64,000 nt of DNA from SLRI01 sp942491185 (GTDB lineage: Bacteria; Pseudomonadota; Alphaproteobacteria; Geminicoccales; Geminicoccaceae). Where the stretch lies: contig CALOAB010000020.1 of assembly GCA_942491185.1 (NCBI GenBank), positions 62,001 through 126,000 on the forward strand. The letters run 5' to 3'. Positions 1-8,036 of the stretch are shown here, piece by piece; within the stretch, counting starts at the first letter, position 1, and each line of letters begins with the position of its first letter. Below the pieces are notes generated by a model that saw only the letters and a program-made list of their open reading frames with translations, made no database searches and was not told where the DNA came from. The position numbers were made by a program, and so were the translations under genes.

Positions 1-183
1 TTGCGGAATATCAAGCAGGAAGCGCCGTGATATCCCGACAGAGAATGACAGCATGATGACAAAGCCCAGGATCGAGGTGCGGTCAACCATTACGACTTGG
101 CCATGATCGTGTCACCGTTGCCCATGGGATCGACGCGGCGCCGGCGAAACCCATACTCATGGATGAACCGGCAGGAGGTGAAG

Positions 184-885
184 ATGCGCTTATGGTTGGT
201 TGCGCCGTTGCTTGCGGTGCTCTCTAGCGGTCAGGCGAAGGCCACCGAGGTCGATCTGGAGCTCGTGCTGCTCGCCGATGCCTCGCGCTCGATCGACGCC
301 GCCGAGATCCAGTTCCAGCGTCAGGGCTATGTCGAGGCCATCGCCAGCCCCGAGGTGCTGGATGCCATCACGTCCGGCTTTATCGGGCGCATCGCCGTCA
401 CCTATGTCGAGTGGGGGAGCGCCGACTCGCAGGACGTGGTCGTGCCCTGGACGGTGGTCGACGGTGCGGCGAGCGCTGCCGCGTTCGGCGAGGCGCTGCT
501 GGCGGCACCGCGCAACGCCTTCGGCCCGAACGCCATCGGCAACGCGATCGCCGCCGGCCAGGCGCTGATCGAGGGCAACGACATCGACGGCTTTCGCAAG
601 GTCATCGACCTCTCCGCCGACAGCGCGTCGAGCTTCGGCGGCTTGCCCATCCCGGTGGCCCGGCAGGCGGCGCTGGCGTCGGACATCGTCATCAACGGGC
701 TGGCCGTGCTGTGCCGCGAGGCCGCCTGCAGCGGCCGGCCGGGTGGCTACGACCTCGAGACGGCATTCGCCGAGCAGATCATCGGCGGCCCCGGCAGCTT
801 CGTCGTCAGCGTCGAGGGGCCGGACCAGTTCGCCGAGGCGGTCAGGCGGAAGCTGGTCCTGGAGATCGCCGACCTGGGTGGCTGA
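184..885 (+). CDS. DUF1194 domain protein (VWA-like), exported
   Basis: The product has 233 residues. An N-terminal signal peptide (about residues 1-20, ending GQAKA) is followed by a DUF1194 domain, a family related to von Willebrand type A domains. The metal-site motif DASRS lies at residues 32-36, and the family-typical GRIAVTYVEW stretch follows. The role in the cell is unknown; VWA folds usually bind metals and partner proteins. I chose ATG 184 because AGGAGG lies just ahead of it and the signal peptide then starts properly; the frame is open back to 97, but that extension has no signal-like start. Nothing nearby suggests a pathway. The first 180 bases of the window hold no gene I can support. 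Confidence 0.8.
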   Translation: MRLWLVAPLLAVLSSGQAKATEVDLELVLLADASRSIDAAEIQFQRQGYVEAIASPEVLDAITSGFIGRIAVTYVEWGSADSQDVVVPWTVVDGAASAAAFGEALLAAPRNAFGPNAIGNAIAAGQALIEGNDIDGFRKVIDLSADSASSFGGLPIPVARQAALASDIVINGLAVLCREAACSGRPGGYDLETAFAEQIIGGPGSFVVSVEGPDQFAEAVRRKLVLEIADLGG

Positions 886-908
886 CCCGCCAGTCGCCTG
901 GCAGGCTG

Positions 909-1247
909 CTAGTGATCTGAGCGGCGCAAGATCGCGTCGGCTACGCCGGTTTCATAAGCCACGGCCTCGGCCTTGAGCAGCAGCCGTCCGTCCGGCCCTT
1001 GGCCGACCAGACCCTTGCGCCGGAGCGCGTTGAAGACCGCCGGATTGCCGAGGCCGGTTGCATCCTTCGCCATGACGAGGGCGCTGCCGACATGGAAGTG
1101 GTCGCCATGCGGCCGCGGCGGACGGCTCAGTGCCACACTGCCGTCGGGCTGGGCCTCGCCACCGCCGCTGCGCGCCGCTTCCTGGAGAATGGCGAGCGTC
1201 TTCAATTGCAGGGCATTGAGCTTCGACGGATTGACACGGTTGGGCAC
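909..1247 (-). CDS. conserved hypothetical protein
   Basis: This small basic protein of about 112 residues contains the stretch LNALQLKTLAILQE, then PHGDHFHVG, then ATGLGNPAVFNALRRKGL. The pattern resembles a conserved alphaproteobacterial hypothetical family with a winged-helix-like end, in which residues around the FNALRRKGL stretch could form a recognition helix; I know no function. The frame is open to 1325, but I prefer GTG at 1247, where a GGAGCGAGG ribosome site sits just upstream and the conserved part begins. It converges with the DUF1194 gene, 23 bases away. Confidence 0.6.
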   Translation of the reverse strand: MPNRVNPSKLNALQLKTLAILQEAARSGGGEAQPDGSVALSRPPRPHGDHFHVGSALVMAKDATGLGNPAVFNALRRKGLVGQGPDGRLLLKAEAVAYETGVADAILRRSDH

Positions 1248-1419
1248 AGGCCTCGCTCCATGATGAACGGCGGACGAAGTGCAGAGCAGAATGCGGGCGA
1301 AAGCGCAAGCGATGTGCCCTGGCACAAGGCGGGGGTCTCGGGTCGAGGGGAGGGCGGCGGTCGCCTGGCGGCAACCGACGAGCGACCGGGGCTAGGCCGA
1401 GCCTACCCAGGAGGTGACC

Positions 1420-1473
1420 ATGCCTGGCGAACCGCCGTCGCAATCGTGGAGGTTGTGCTGCATGACATGCTGA
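1420..1473 (+). CDS. possible 17-residue microprotein with a strong ribosome site
   Basis: This short frame lies in the gap between two divergent genes. A full AGGAGGTGA Shine-Dalgarno sequence at 1409-1417 precedes the ATG by the right distance, and the peptide ends in LCCMTC, rich in cysteine. Only the exact ribosome site and the cysteine cluster support it; such frames also arise by chance. It could be a leader peptide for the cupin gene that follows at 1591. The remainder of 1248-1590 shows no other gene. Confidence 0.25.
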   Translation: MPGEPPSQSWRLCCMTC

Positions 1474-1590
1474 ACACGCGCCAAAAGTGTGCCACTGTCG
1501 TCGGGCAGTCTGGTCGGGGGTCGAGTGGGGGCTTGTGTCCGCCAAAGCCATTGGGCGTCGCCACGGCCAAGTGAGCGAGGAGCAGGCGCG

Positions 1591-2313
1591 TTGCACATCA
1601 ATGCTGATTTCACTCACCGAGCGCTGGTGCATGCAGCACAGCTCGACTGGGTCGCCTCGCCCATGCCCGGGGTCGACCGGCGCATGTTGGATCGCATCGG
1701 CGAGGAGGTGGCCCGGGCCACGAGCCTGGTTCGCTATGCACCGAAGAGCGCGTTCTCGGCGCATACCCATGGCGGCGGCGAGGAGTTTCTCGTCGTCGAC
1801 GGTGTGTTCCAGGACGAGCACGGCGACTACCCGACCGGCACCTATGTCCGCAACCCGCCGACCTCCAGCCACACGCCGGGCTCCGAGCCCGGCTGCGTGA
1901 TCCTGGTCAAGCTGCACCAGTTCGACCCGGATGACCGCCACCAGGTGCGGATCGACACAAATGAGGTCGAGCGCCAGCCCGTGGCCGGCCGGCCCGGCGT
2001 GAGCACCGTCCCCTTGCATCGTGACGCGCGCGAGGAGGTGCGGCTGGAGCACTGGGCGCCCCATGCCGCGGTCGAGATCGCAGCACCCGGCGGGCTCGAG
2101 GCCTTCGTGCTCGAGGGCGGTTTTCAGGAGGGTGATGACGCGCTCGTCAGGCATTCCTGGCTGCGCTTGCCACCCGGCGCCACGCTTCGCGCCACGGCGT
2201 CCGCCGCCGGTGCCGAGCTGTGGATCAAGACAGGGCATCTGGCCAGACGCTGTCGCATGAAGGAGCGGCGGGATGACGGGCTGAGGACGTGGCTGTGCCA
2301 ACCCGGGTCCTGA
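1591..2313 (+). CDS. ChrR-like cupin domain protein
   Basis: The 240-residue product is a cupin of the ChrR-like anti-sigma type. Metal ligands are visible as H58, H60 and E64/E65 in the HTHGGGEEFLVV stretch, with H94 in SSHTPGSEPGC completing the first motif set. The DEHGDYPTGTYVRNPP segment between them is typical of this family. A second, weaker beta-barrel half follows. The zinc-binding anti-sigma N-terminal domain of true ChrR is absent, so this is a stand-alone cupin and its substrate is unknown. I chose TTG 1591 because GAGGAG lies 8 bases upstream and the upstream frame is unlike coding sequence. It overlaps the following flavoprotein gene by about 25 bases, which suggests they are translated together. 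Confidence 0.75.
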   Translation: MHINADFTHRALVHAAQLDWVASPMPGVDRRMLDRIGEEVARATSLVRYAPKSAFSAHTHGGGEEFLVVDGVFQDEHGDYPTGTYVRNPPTSSHTPGSEPGCVILVKLHQFDPDDRHQVRIDTNEVERQPVAGRPGVSTVPLHRDAREEVRLEHWAPHAAVEIAAPGGLEAFVLEGGFQEGDDALVRHSWLRLPPGATLRATASAAGAELWIKTGHLARRCRMKERRDDGLRTWLCQPGS

Positions 2314-3383
2314 TCGTCGGCGGAGGGCTCACCGGCCTGGCGCTGGCGCATCGTTTGGCTGAGGTGGGGGTCGATTATTGCCTGGTGGAGGCGCGCGATC
2401 GGCTCGGCGGGCGCATGCTGTCGACATCGTTGCCCGGCGAAGCTGGCCGGGTCGATCTCGGCCCCTCCTGGTTCTGGCCGGGCCAGCCACTGATCGCCCA
2501 GCTGCTTGAAACCCATCGCATCGGCGTCTTTGAGCAGCCGAGCGAGGGACGGCTGGCCTTCGAAACCCGCGATGGTGCCGTTCGCCGTGATCTCCATCTG
2601 GCCCCGATGGCTGGTGCCTTGCGCATCAAGGGCTGTGCTCGAGCGCTCGTCGACGCGCTGGCGGCGGGCCTGGATTCAGACTGCATCTTGCTGGCTCATG
2701 CGGTGACGCAGCTGGCCGATAACGGCACCCACATCACGGCGCGGTTGGCGAGCGCCGCAGGCGAGCGAGAGATCGAAGCCGCGCGCGTCGTGCTGGCAAT
2801 GCCGCCGCGCCTCGCGGCCGAGCGCCTTCGCTTCACGCCGGCTTTGCCGCCAGCGGTGCTGCAGGCGCTGACGGCTGTGCCGACCTGGATGGCGGGTCAG
2901 GCCAAGCTGGTCGCCGTCTACGACCAGCCCTTCTGGGCCGAGCTCGGGCTCTCCGGCAGCGCTATCAGCCAGGTCGGACCCCTGGCCGAGGTCCATGACG
3001 CGTCGCCGGGCAACGGCTCCGAGGCGGCACTGTTCGGCTTCTTCGCCGTGCCTGCCGGGCAGCGCTCGGCTGGTCAGGCAACGCTCGAGGCGATGGCGAT
3101 CGCCCAGCTCGAGCGGCTGTTCGGGCCCAAGGCTGCCGCACCGCTGCAGGTGCTCGTCAAGGATTGGGCGCTCGACGAATGGACAGCCGTTTCGGCGGAT
3201 AGGACCAGCCCTGCCGGCCATCCGCCGGGCGGTGTGCCGAATGAGCTGCAGGGGCTTTGGGGCTCGCGGCTGATTGTTGCCGGCAGTGAGCTCGCACCGA
3301 TGTCGCCTGGGCTAATGGAAGGGGCGCTGGAATCGGCCGATACCGCTTGGCAAAGGCTCAGCCAGCTCGGCCCTACAGGTTGA
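2289..3383 (+). CDS. FAD-dependent amine oxidase family protein
   Basis: The 364-residue protein starts with a dinucleotide-binding motif, VLIVGGGLTGLALAHR, then VEARDRLGGRM, the signature of flavin-containing amine oxidases and related desaturases. Near the C-terminus the stretch LIVAGSELAPMSPGLMEGAL matches the second FAD-contacting motif of this family. It likely oxidises an amine or a similar substrate; the substrate cannot be read from sequence. The start is GTG 2289 or GTG 2295; the second is better spaced from TGAGGA. The gene overlaps the cupin gene upstream and ends overlapping the convergent sulfotransferase by 11 bases. Confidence 0.8.
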   Translation: MAVPTRVLIVGGGLTGLALAHRLAEVGVDYCLVEARDRLGGRMLSTSLPGEAGRVDLGPSWFWPGQPLIAQLLETHRIGVFEQPSEGRLAFETRDGAVRRDLHLAPMAGALRIKGCARALVDALAAGLDSDCILLAHAVTQLADNGTHITARLASAAGEREIEAARVVLAMPPRLAAERLRFTPALPPAVLQALTAVPTWMAGQAKLVAVYDQPFWAELGLSGSAISQVGPLAEVHDASPGNGSEAALFGFFAVPAGQRSAGQATLEAMAIAQLERLFGPKAAAPLQVLVKDWALDEWTAVSADRTSPAGHPPGGVPNELQGLWGSRLIVAGSELAPMSPGLMEGALESADTAWQRLSQLGPTG

Positions 3384-4245
3384 CGGCCGCCTTCTGCTCG
3401 TCGCTTCGATAGCCGAGTCCGGGTGCCAAGAGGGCGTCGATCCGCGCGTCGATCTCGGCGATCTCCGCCGGCGACAGCTCGTCGCGAAAACCGCCGACCT
3501 TGCCACGGCGGACCTTGAACGAGTTGGGCTCGGCTGGATCGCCCGGCTGCAAGATCTCGCTTTGATAAAAGCTTTCGGCCTCTCGCTTCTTCAGGTTCTC
3601 GAAGCGCGCAAACTCGACAGCTGCCGAAATAGGCGCGTCGTCGACGGCGCAATCGATGGCGCGAAGCAGTGCTGCCAGCTGCGCTTCCGGCTCGCGGCGA
3701 AACGCCTCGTACTGGAAAAAGTGGCCGTTCGGCACCGAGGCGGTCAGGGTTCTGAACTCGTCGATCCGCCGGACGAGCTGCTCGATTCGTTTGCCACCCA
3801 GGATGAAGTCACCAACTGCCTTGGACGTCGGGCGCTGTTCGTCGCCATGCTGCCTGGCAAAGCGGGCCGAGCGGTTGTGGAAGTGGTGGTAGCGTGAAAC
3901 CAGCACATCACGCGGGTCACGGACCAAGGCTATGACGTGCTTGTCCCGCAGCCCTTTTGCGTTCAGCTGCCGGATCAAGGCGTCCGGCTCGTCGACCCCA
4001 TGGGTGAACAGCACCGACGGCGCGCGCTGGTCGCGTCGGTGCAGATTGTCATCCGAGATCAGCTCGTCGACGGGCGTGTCGAAGGCCAGGTGGCAGACTT
4101 GCGAGAGCATGGCGCGGACCCAGGTGCGTCCACTCTTGCCAGGCGACAGAAAAACGACATCGCTGTTGCGGAGCGCCGCGGTCCGTTTCCTGCTGCGTTT
4201 TCTTTCCTTCAGCCACTTGCTGAAAGCCGACGTCACGCCGTCCAC
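3373..4245 (-). CDS. sulfotransferase family protein
   Basis: The 290-residue protein contains the 5'-phosphosulfate loop SPGKSGRTW at residues 34-42 and the 3'-phosphate binding stretch RDPRDVLVSRYHHF near residue 110, both hallmarks of PAPS-dependent sulfotransferases. A lysine-rich N-terminus (KERKRSRKR) precedes the domain. It would move sulfate from PAPS to a hydroxyl or amine of an unknown small molecule or glycan. The late segment ending in RRGKVGGFRDELS matches the C-terminal nucleotide-contacting loop, so the domain appears complete. It lies downstream of a B6-degradation gene on the same strand but with no clear functional tie. Confidence 0.8.
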   Translation of the reverse strand: MDGVTSAFSKWLKERKRSRKRTAALRNSDVVFLSPGKSGRTWVRAMLSQVCHLAFDTPVDELISDDNLHRRDQRAPSVLFTHGVDEPDALIRQLNAKGLRDKHVIALVRDPRDVLVSRYHHFHNRSARFARQHGDEQRPTSKAVGDFILGGKRIEQLVRRIDEFRTLTASVPNGHFFQYEAFRREPEAQLAALLRAIDCAVDDAPISAAVEFARFENLKKREAESFYQSEILQPGDPAEPNSFKVRRGKVGGFRDELSPAEIAEIDARIDALLAPGLGYRSDEQKAAVNL

Positions 4246-4283
4246 CGCTCTCTCGCCGCTCGTTGCACCGGGAATGGCGATCC

Positions 4284-4481
4284 CTAACAGCGCGCTGTGC
4301 CGGCGTCGACATTGACGGTCCGACCGGGCATCCAGCGAGGCTCGTGCGAAGCCAGGAACGCCACGACGTTGGCCTTGCTGTCCAAGGCGACCACGCCGGC
4401 GAGTCGCTCTGCGTTCGCCTTGCCGATCCTATGGCCAGCGCCGGTGACGGCCGCAACGTGGTCCTTCAGCTTGTCGCTCAT
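4284..4481 (-). pseudogene. internally deleted short-chain dehydrogenase, probably former pyridoxal 4-dehydrogenase
   Basis: The 65-residue frame joins the N-terminal end of a short-chain dehydrogenase, with the cofactor loop TGAGHRIG, directly to the C-terminal end, FLASHEPRWMPGRTVNVDAG. The catalytic serine, tyrosine and lysine region is missing: about 180 residues are gone without breaking the frame. It starts just downstream of the pyridoxamine-pyruvate transaminase gene. In Mesorhizobium the gene next to that transaminase encodes pyridoxal 4-dehydrogenase, whose C-terminus, as I recall it, has the same RW-TG-T-NVDAG pattern. I infer that this is its remnant. It cannot be a working dehydrogenase. 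Confidence 0.7.
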
Positions 4482-4499
4482 GGTTGCGTTTCCGTTGCC

Positions 4500-5678
4500 T
4501 CAGAAAGCCTGGTCGATGGCGGCGACGGCCGCAGCCGTGCCTTGGCCGATATCCACCGCATGGCCCATGGCCTGGAGCGCTCCGCCGAGCGCCGCGACGG
4601 CGGCCACGGCGTAGAGTGGCTGGGCGGTCGGACCCATGTGGCCGATGCGGATCAGCTTGCCGAGCGTCTCCGCCCTGCCGGCGGAGAAGGAGACACCGTA
4701 GCGCTCGCGGGCGGTGGCCAGCAACTCGGCTGAAGCGATGCCGGGCGGCAACCTGACCGCGGTCGTGGTCGGCGAGGCGATGGCCTCGCTCGCCGGCCAG
4801 ATCTCGATCCCCAGGCCACGCACGCCGGCGCGGCAGGCAGAAGCGGTCAGCGCGTGGCGCTCCCAGACCCGCTCGGGGCCTTCCTCGAAATAGAGGTCGA
4901 GGGCCTGATCCAGGCCGTTGATCGCGGCGACCGAAGGGGTGAAGGGAAAGGGCCGATCGGCCCGCCAGGCCTCGCGCCAGTCGAGAATGCCGAGCATCGA
5001 GGTCCTTGGCGCCTTCGGGTTGCCAGCCATCTTCGCCCAGCCGCGCTCGCTTACGCCCATGAGCGTGAGGCCGGGCGGGCAGCCGAGGCATTTGTTGGGA
5101 CCGGTGACGTAGATGTCGGCGTGGCAGGCAGCGGGCGAGGCCGGCATGCCGCCCCAGGACGAGACCGCATCGACGATGAGATAGGCGCCATGCCGCGCCG
5201 TGATCGCACCGATCTCGTCCACCGGGTTGAGGGTGCCCGACGGCGTGTCGTGATGGACGACCGAGACGACCTTGATGTCCGGCCGCTGCTCGAGCAGTGC
5301 GGCCACGGCGGCGGGATCAATGGCCTCGTCGTAGGGCACCTCGATCTCGACCAGCTCCTTGCAGTAGCGGCTGGCCCAAGTGCCGAAGCCCTTGCCGTAG
5401 ACACCCGACGCGAGGTTGAGAACGACGTCGCCTTCGGCGATGAGCGAGGCCGCCGCGGCTTCGAGGCCGAGCACCGGCTCGCCATGCAGGATCACCGGCA
5501 CGTCCTTGGTGCCGAGCGCTCTCTGCGCCTTGCGCGCCACCTTCTCGTAGAAGGCGAGGAAGGCGGGGTCGTAGTCGTAGAGGACGGTCCGGCCCAGGGC
5601 CTGCAGCACCTCGGGGTAGGCGTCCACCGGGCCGGCGGTAAGGGTCAAGACGGGCTTTCGCTCGGTCGGATAACGCAT
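4500..5678 (-). CDS. pyridoxamine--pyruvate transaminase
   Basis: This class V aminotransferase of 392 residues matches, by memory, the pyridoxamine-pyruvate transaminase of Mesorhizobium (EC 2.6.1.30) almost end to end. Shared landmarks are LTAGPVDAYPEVL near the start, HGEPVLGLEAAAASLI with Glu67, IVDAVSSWGGM with Asp170, and TGPNKCLG with the substrate-binding Lys196. The reaction turns pyridoxamine and pyruvate into pyridoxal and alanine, in vitamin B6 breakdown. ATG 5678 gives the expected length and follows a GGGAG site; the frame is open to 5744. The dehydrogenase expected next to it is only a remnant, so the pathway as encoded here is broken unless that enzyme is elsewhere. Confidence 0.9.
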   Translation of the reverse strand: MRYPTERKPVLTLTAGPVDAYPEVLQALGRTVLYDYDPAFLAFYEKVARKAQRALGTKDVPVILHGEPVLGLEAAAASLIAEGDVVLNLASGVYGKGFGTWASRYCKELVEIEVPYDEAIDPAAVAALLEQRPDIKVVSVVHHDTPSGTLNPVDEIGAITARHGAYLIVDAVSSWGGMPASPAACHADIYVTGPNKCLGCPPGLTLMGVSERGWAKMAGNPKAPRTSMLGILDWREAWRADRPFPFTPSVAAINGLDQALDLYFEEGPERVWERHALTASACRAGVRGLGIEIWPASEAIASPTTTAVRLPPGIASAELLATARERYGVSFSAGRAETLGKLIRIGHMGPTAQPLYAVAAVAALGGALQAMGHAVDIGQGTAAAVAAIDQAF

Positions 5679-5828
5679 CGTCGTCTCCCGCTCAGCTGCA
5701 GCAGCCGGGCACCGGGGTGTAGGTGTTGAAGCTCTACCCCGCATTCCCCATCAGATCGTCCGTTTTCAGCGATCCTGTGGCGTCATGATTTTTTTAGAAC
5801 AACAAGTTAGAAACGATGGAGCGGGGAT

Positions 5829-6029
5829 TTGGCGGCGAACGTGACGGGTGAAGCAGAATCCGGCCCCCTTCGCCTCAAGTTCGACCGCGCGGTGAAACTC
5901 GCTCTTTCGGGTTCTTCACTCCGTTCCGACGGCGGCTCGCTCTTGCATCGCGAACGCGACGGCGCCCTCGGTCTGACCGATATGGCAGCAGGCTCGATTG
6001 GTGATCCGCGCACCGGCCGGAACGGATAA
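5829..6029 (+). pseudogene. IS1380-family transposase, N-terminal fragment
   Basis: About 66 residues match the beginning of IS1380-type transposases: LRLKFDRAVKL, then SDGGSLLHRE, then ALGLTDMAAGSI and DPRTGRNG. The frame then runs into a stop at the edge of the next insertion sequence, so the catalytic DDE part is missing. The fragment shows that an IS1380 copy was broken by the IS5-type element that follows. No matching C-terminal part is visible in this window. Confidence 0.7.
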
Positions 6030-6053
6030 CATCGCCTTAGGCTCTGGACTCAA

Positions 6054-6558
6054 TCACAACCAGAACATGTAGATTGCAGCGAGTGCAACGCTATCGCGAA
6101 ATGTCCGGGCGAGCTTGTCGTAGCGGGTTGCCACCCGGCGGAAATCCTCGAGGCGGCCGATCGCCGCCTCGATGCGCCATCGCTGCTTGTAGGCCTCTTT
6201 GTCATGGCGGATTTTGACGATCCGGTTCTTCTTTCCCGGAATGACCGGCTTGATGCCATTGTCGCGCAACTTGCGTCGCAGAGCGTCGGCATCATAAGCG
6301 CGGTCGGCGATGAGCCGTTTGCAGGCCCCGATCTTGGCGAGCAGCGCCTCGACGCTCCTGATATCGCTGTGCTGACCGGCGGTCAGGTGGATGGCGATCG
6401 GCCGTCCGAGGAGGTCGGTGGCGATGTGGATCTTGGTCGACCGGCCGCCTCGCGAGACGCCAATCGCTTGATCCTGCGCCGTTTTTTTGGGCGCCGGCCG
6501 CCGAGCGGTGGGCCTTCACATAGGTGCTGTCGACGGCAACCGTGCCGCCGGGTGTCAT
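6054..6558 (-). pseudogene. IS5-family (IS427-type) transposase, 5' truncated, with slippery A7
   Basis: Two frames together encode the C-terminal half of an IS5-type transposase. The first carries VAVDSTYVKAHRSAAG; the second carries GGRSTKIHIATDLLGRP, LIADRAYDADALR and the end RWRIEAAIGRLEDFRR. They meet at a run of seven A residues (T7 on the plus strand, 6482-6488), the usual -1 ribosomal frameshift site in this IS group. The N-terminal part is missing beyond about 6558, where unrelated sequence begins, so the element is dead. The left end, near 6038, abuts the IS1380 fragment. Confidence 0.8.
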
Positions 6559-6570
6559 GAGGTGTCAGAC

Positions 6571-6653
6571 ACCCATGGACGGTCGGGCGTCAGGAGCGGA
6601 TTGGTGACGGTGTCGGCTGCGCGAATGGTTAAGATGGGAGGTGTCCTGCACAA
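6571..6653 (+). repeat. diverged direct repeat, copy A (insertion-sequence end)
   Basis: This stretch runs from about GACGGTCGGGCGTCAGGAGC through GTGACGGTGTCGGCTGCGC to GTGTCCTGC. It aligns in the same orientation with copy B at 9805-9886; I judge roughly three bases in four to match. It cuts the desaturase stump and probably is the end of an unidentified mobile element. Confidence 0.55.
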
Positions 6654-6816
6654 AGCCGGTGACGGCGAACAGCGCGAGATGGCCGCCGGCCTGAAACCAA
6701 CCCTGCAAGTCGCTGCGCTTCGACAGCTCGCGCAGCTTCGCCGGCTCGATCGGACAGCGGTACCAATCGACGCGAAGCGACTTGCGCACGTCAGCAAGTG
6801 GTGGGTAGCTCGTCAT
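6652..6816 (-). pseudogene. fatty acid desaturase, N-terminal fragment
   Basis: The first 55 residues look like the start of a membrane fatty acid desaturase: KLRELSKRSDLQGWFQAGGH followed by LALFAVTGF. The reading then enters sequence typical of an insertion-sequence end (around 6571-6651) and the histidine-box core is absent. This is the stump of a chromosomal gene cut by transposition. The 335 bases between this stump and the recombinase gene at 7176 show no other gene. Confidence 0.55.
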
Positions 6817-7175
6817 GGCAACGCCCTCCCTCGCGCATAGGATTATCGTCCGAAACGGCCGTTGAGGTCAAGGGCGCGCTCGGGTTCCTTTGGCGAACTA
6901 TAGCCGCTCAGGGCTGCGGCGACAGGCGAGCTGATCGGCAGCGCGATTTATGCCATGATCAGAACAGGTTGGGCCGATGGGGTGCGACAAACCGTACCTT
7001 CGGGTTCGATCCCGAGACGCCGGGTTCGCTCGTCGGATCGGTGGGTTGGACTGAACGGCTTCGCCGAGGCGACGGCGGCAGCTTGGATAGGGTCGCGTGA
7101 TTGGCGGTGGGTCGATATCCCTTTGGTGGGCCGGGCGAGCGGCGTCCGGTGGTAGCCACCAGGGGGAGACGTGGC

Positions 7176-8023
7176 ATGACGATATTGCGCGATCGGATGA
7201 TCGGCGACATGAAGCTGGCCGGGCTTTCGGCCCGGACGCAGCAGGCTTACGTGCAGGCGGTGAAGCGACTGGCGGTCTACTATCGGCGACGTCCGGATCG
7301 ACTGACCGAGGAAGAAGTGCGCGCGTTTCTGGTCGACGCGATCGATGCCGGCATTGCGCGCGGCACCTTCAAGCGCGTGCATTTCGGCCTCAAGTTCTTC
7401 TTCGCGACCACGCTCGGCCGTGACTGGCCGTTGTTCTCAAAAAAAACCGCATCCGGCAGCCCAAGCAGAGGCGTCTCCCCGAGGCGCTCAGCGACGGCCA
7501 GGTTCGTCGCCTTCTCGCCTGCGTAAGGAGCCCGACGCACCGGACCTGCCTGCTGCTGATGTATGGCTGCGGCCTGCGCATCGGCGAAGCCGTGAAGCTC
7601 GAGATTGCTGACATCGACAGCGAGCAGGGGGTGGTGCGGATCACTGCCGGCAAGGGCGGCAGGGACCGCCGCGTCTCGCTGCCGCAGCCGGCTCTCGAGA
7701 AGCTTCGGCTGCTGTGGCGCAGCCATCGACATCCGCGCTGGCTGTTTCCCAACCGTGACGGTAGCGGACCGGTCGCCGCCGACGTGATCGCCTTGACCTT
7801 TCGGGCCGCGGCCGCCGCTGCGGGAATCCCTCGCCAAGTCACCACGCACACGCTTCGCCACAGCTACGCCACGCGGCTCCTCGAGCAGGGGGTCGACATC
7901 CGGGTGGTGCAGATCCTGCTCGGCCATCGCAGCATCAGCTCCACCGCTCACTACAGCCATCTGAGCGAGCCCATTCGGGCCAGTCTCAGACAGGTCCTCG
8001 ATCGGCTCATGCACGGCCTCTGA
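7176..8023 (+). CDS. tyrosine recombinase/integrase of IS91-like element, split by a frameshift at A8
   Basis: The gene starts at ATG 7176 behind AGGGGGAG. The N-terminal SAM-like domain is visible as GLSARTQQAYVQAVKRLAVY. The catalytic part follows in another frame, with CGLRIGEAVKL (first arginine), HTLRHSYATRLL and LLGHRSISSTAHYSHL (His-X-X-Arg, His and the nucleophile Tyr). The frames are joined only if the ribosome slips back one base at a run of eight A residues, 7439-7446; the reading after the slip, RIRQPKQRRLPEALSDGQ, is typical of these proteins. This may be programmed or a simple base loss; I cannot tell from one copy. Confidence 0.75.
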
Positions 8024-8036
8024 CACGGCGGCCGCC

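Noticed and set aside
952..2301. 449-codon minus-strand frame
   Set aside because: It overlaps the cupin gene and the small hypothetical gene and has no recognisable motif.
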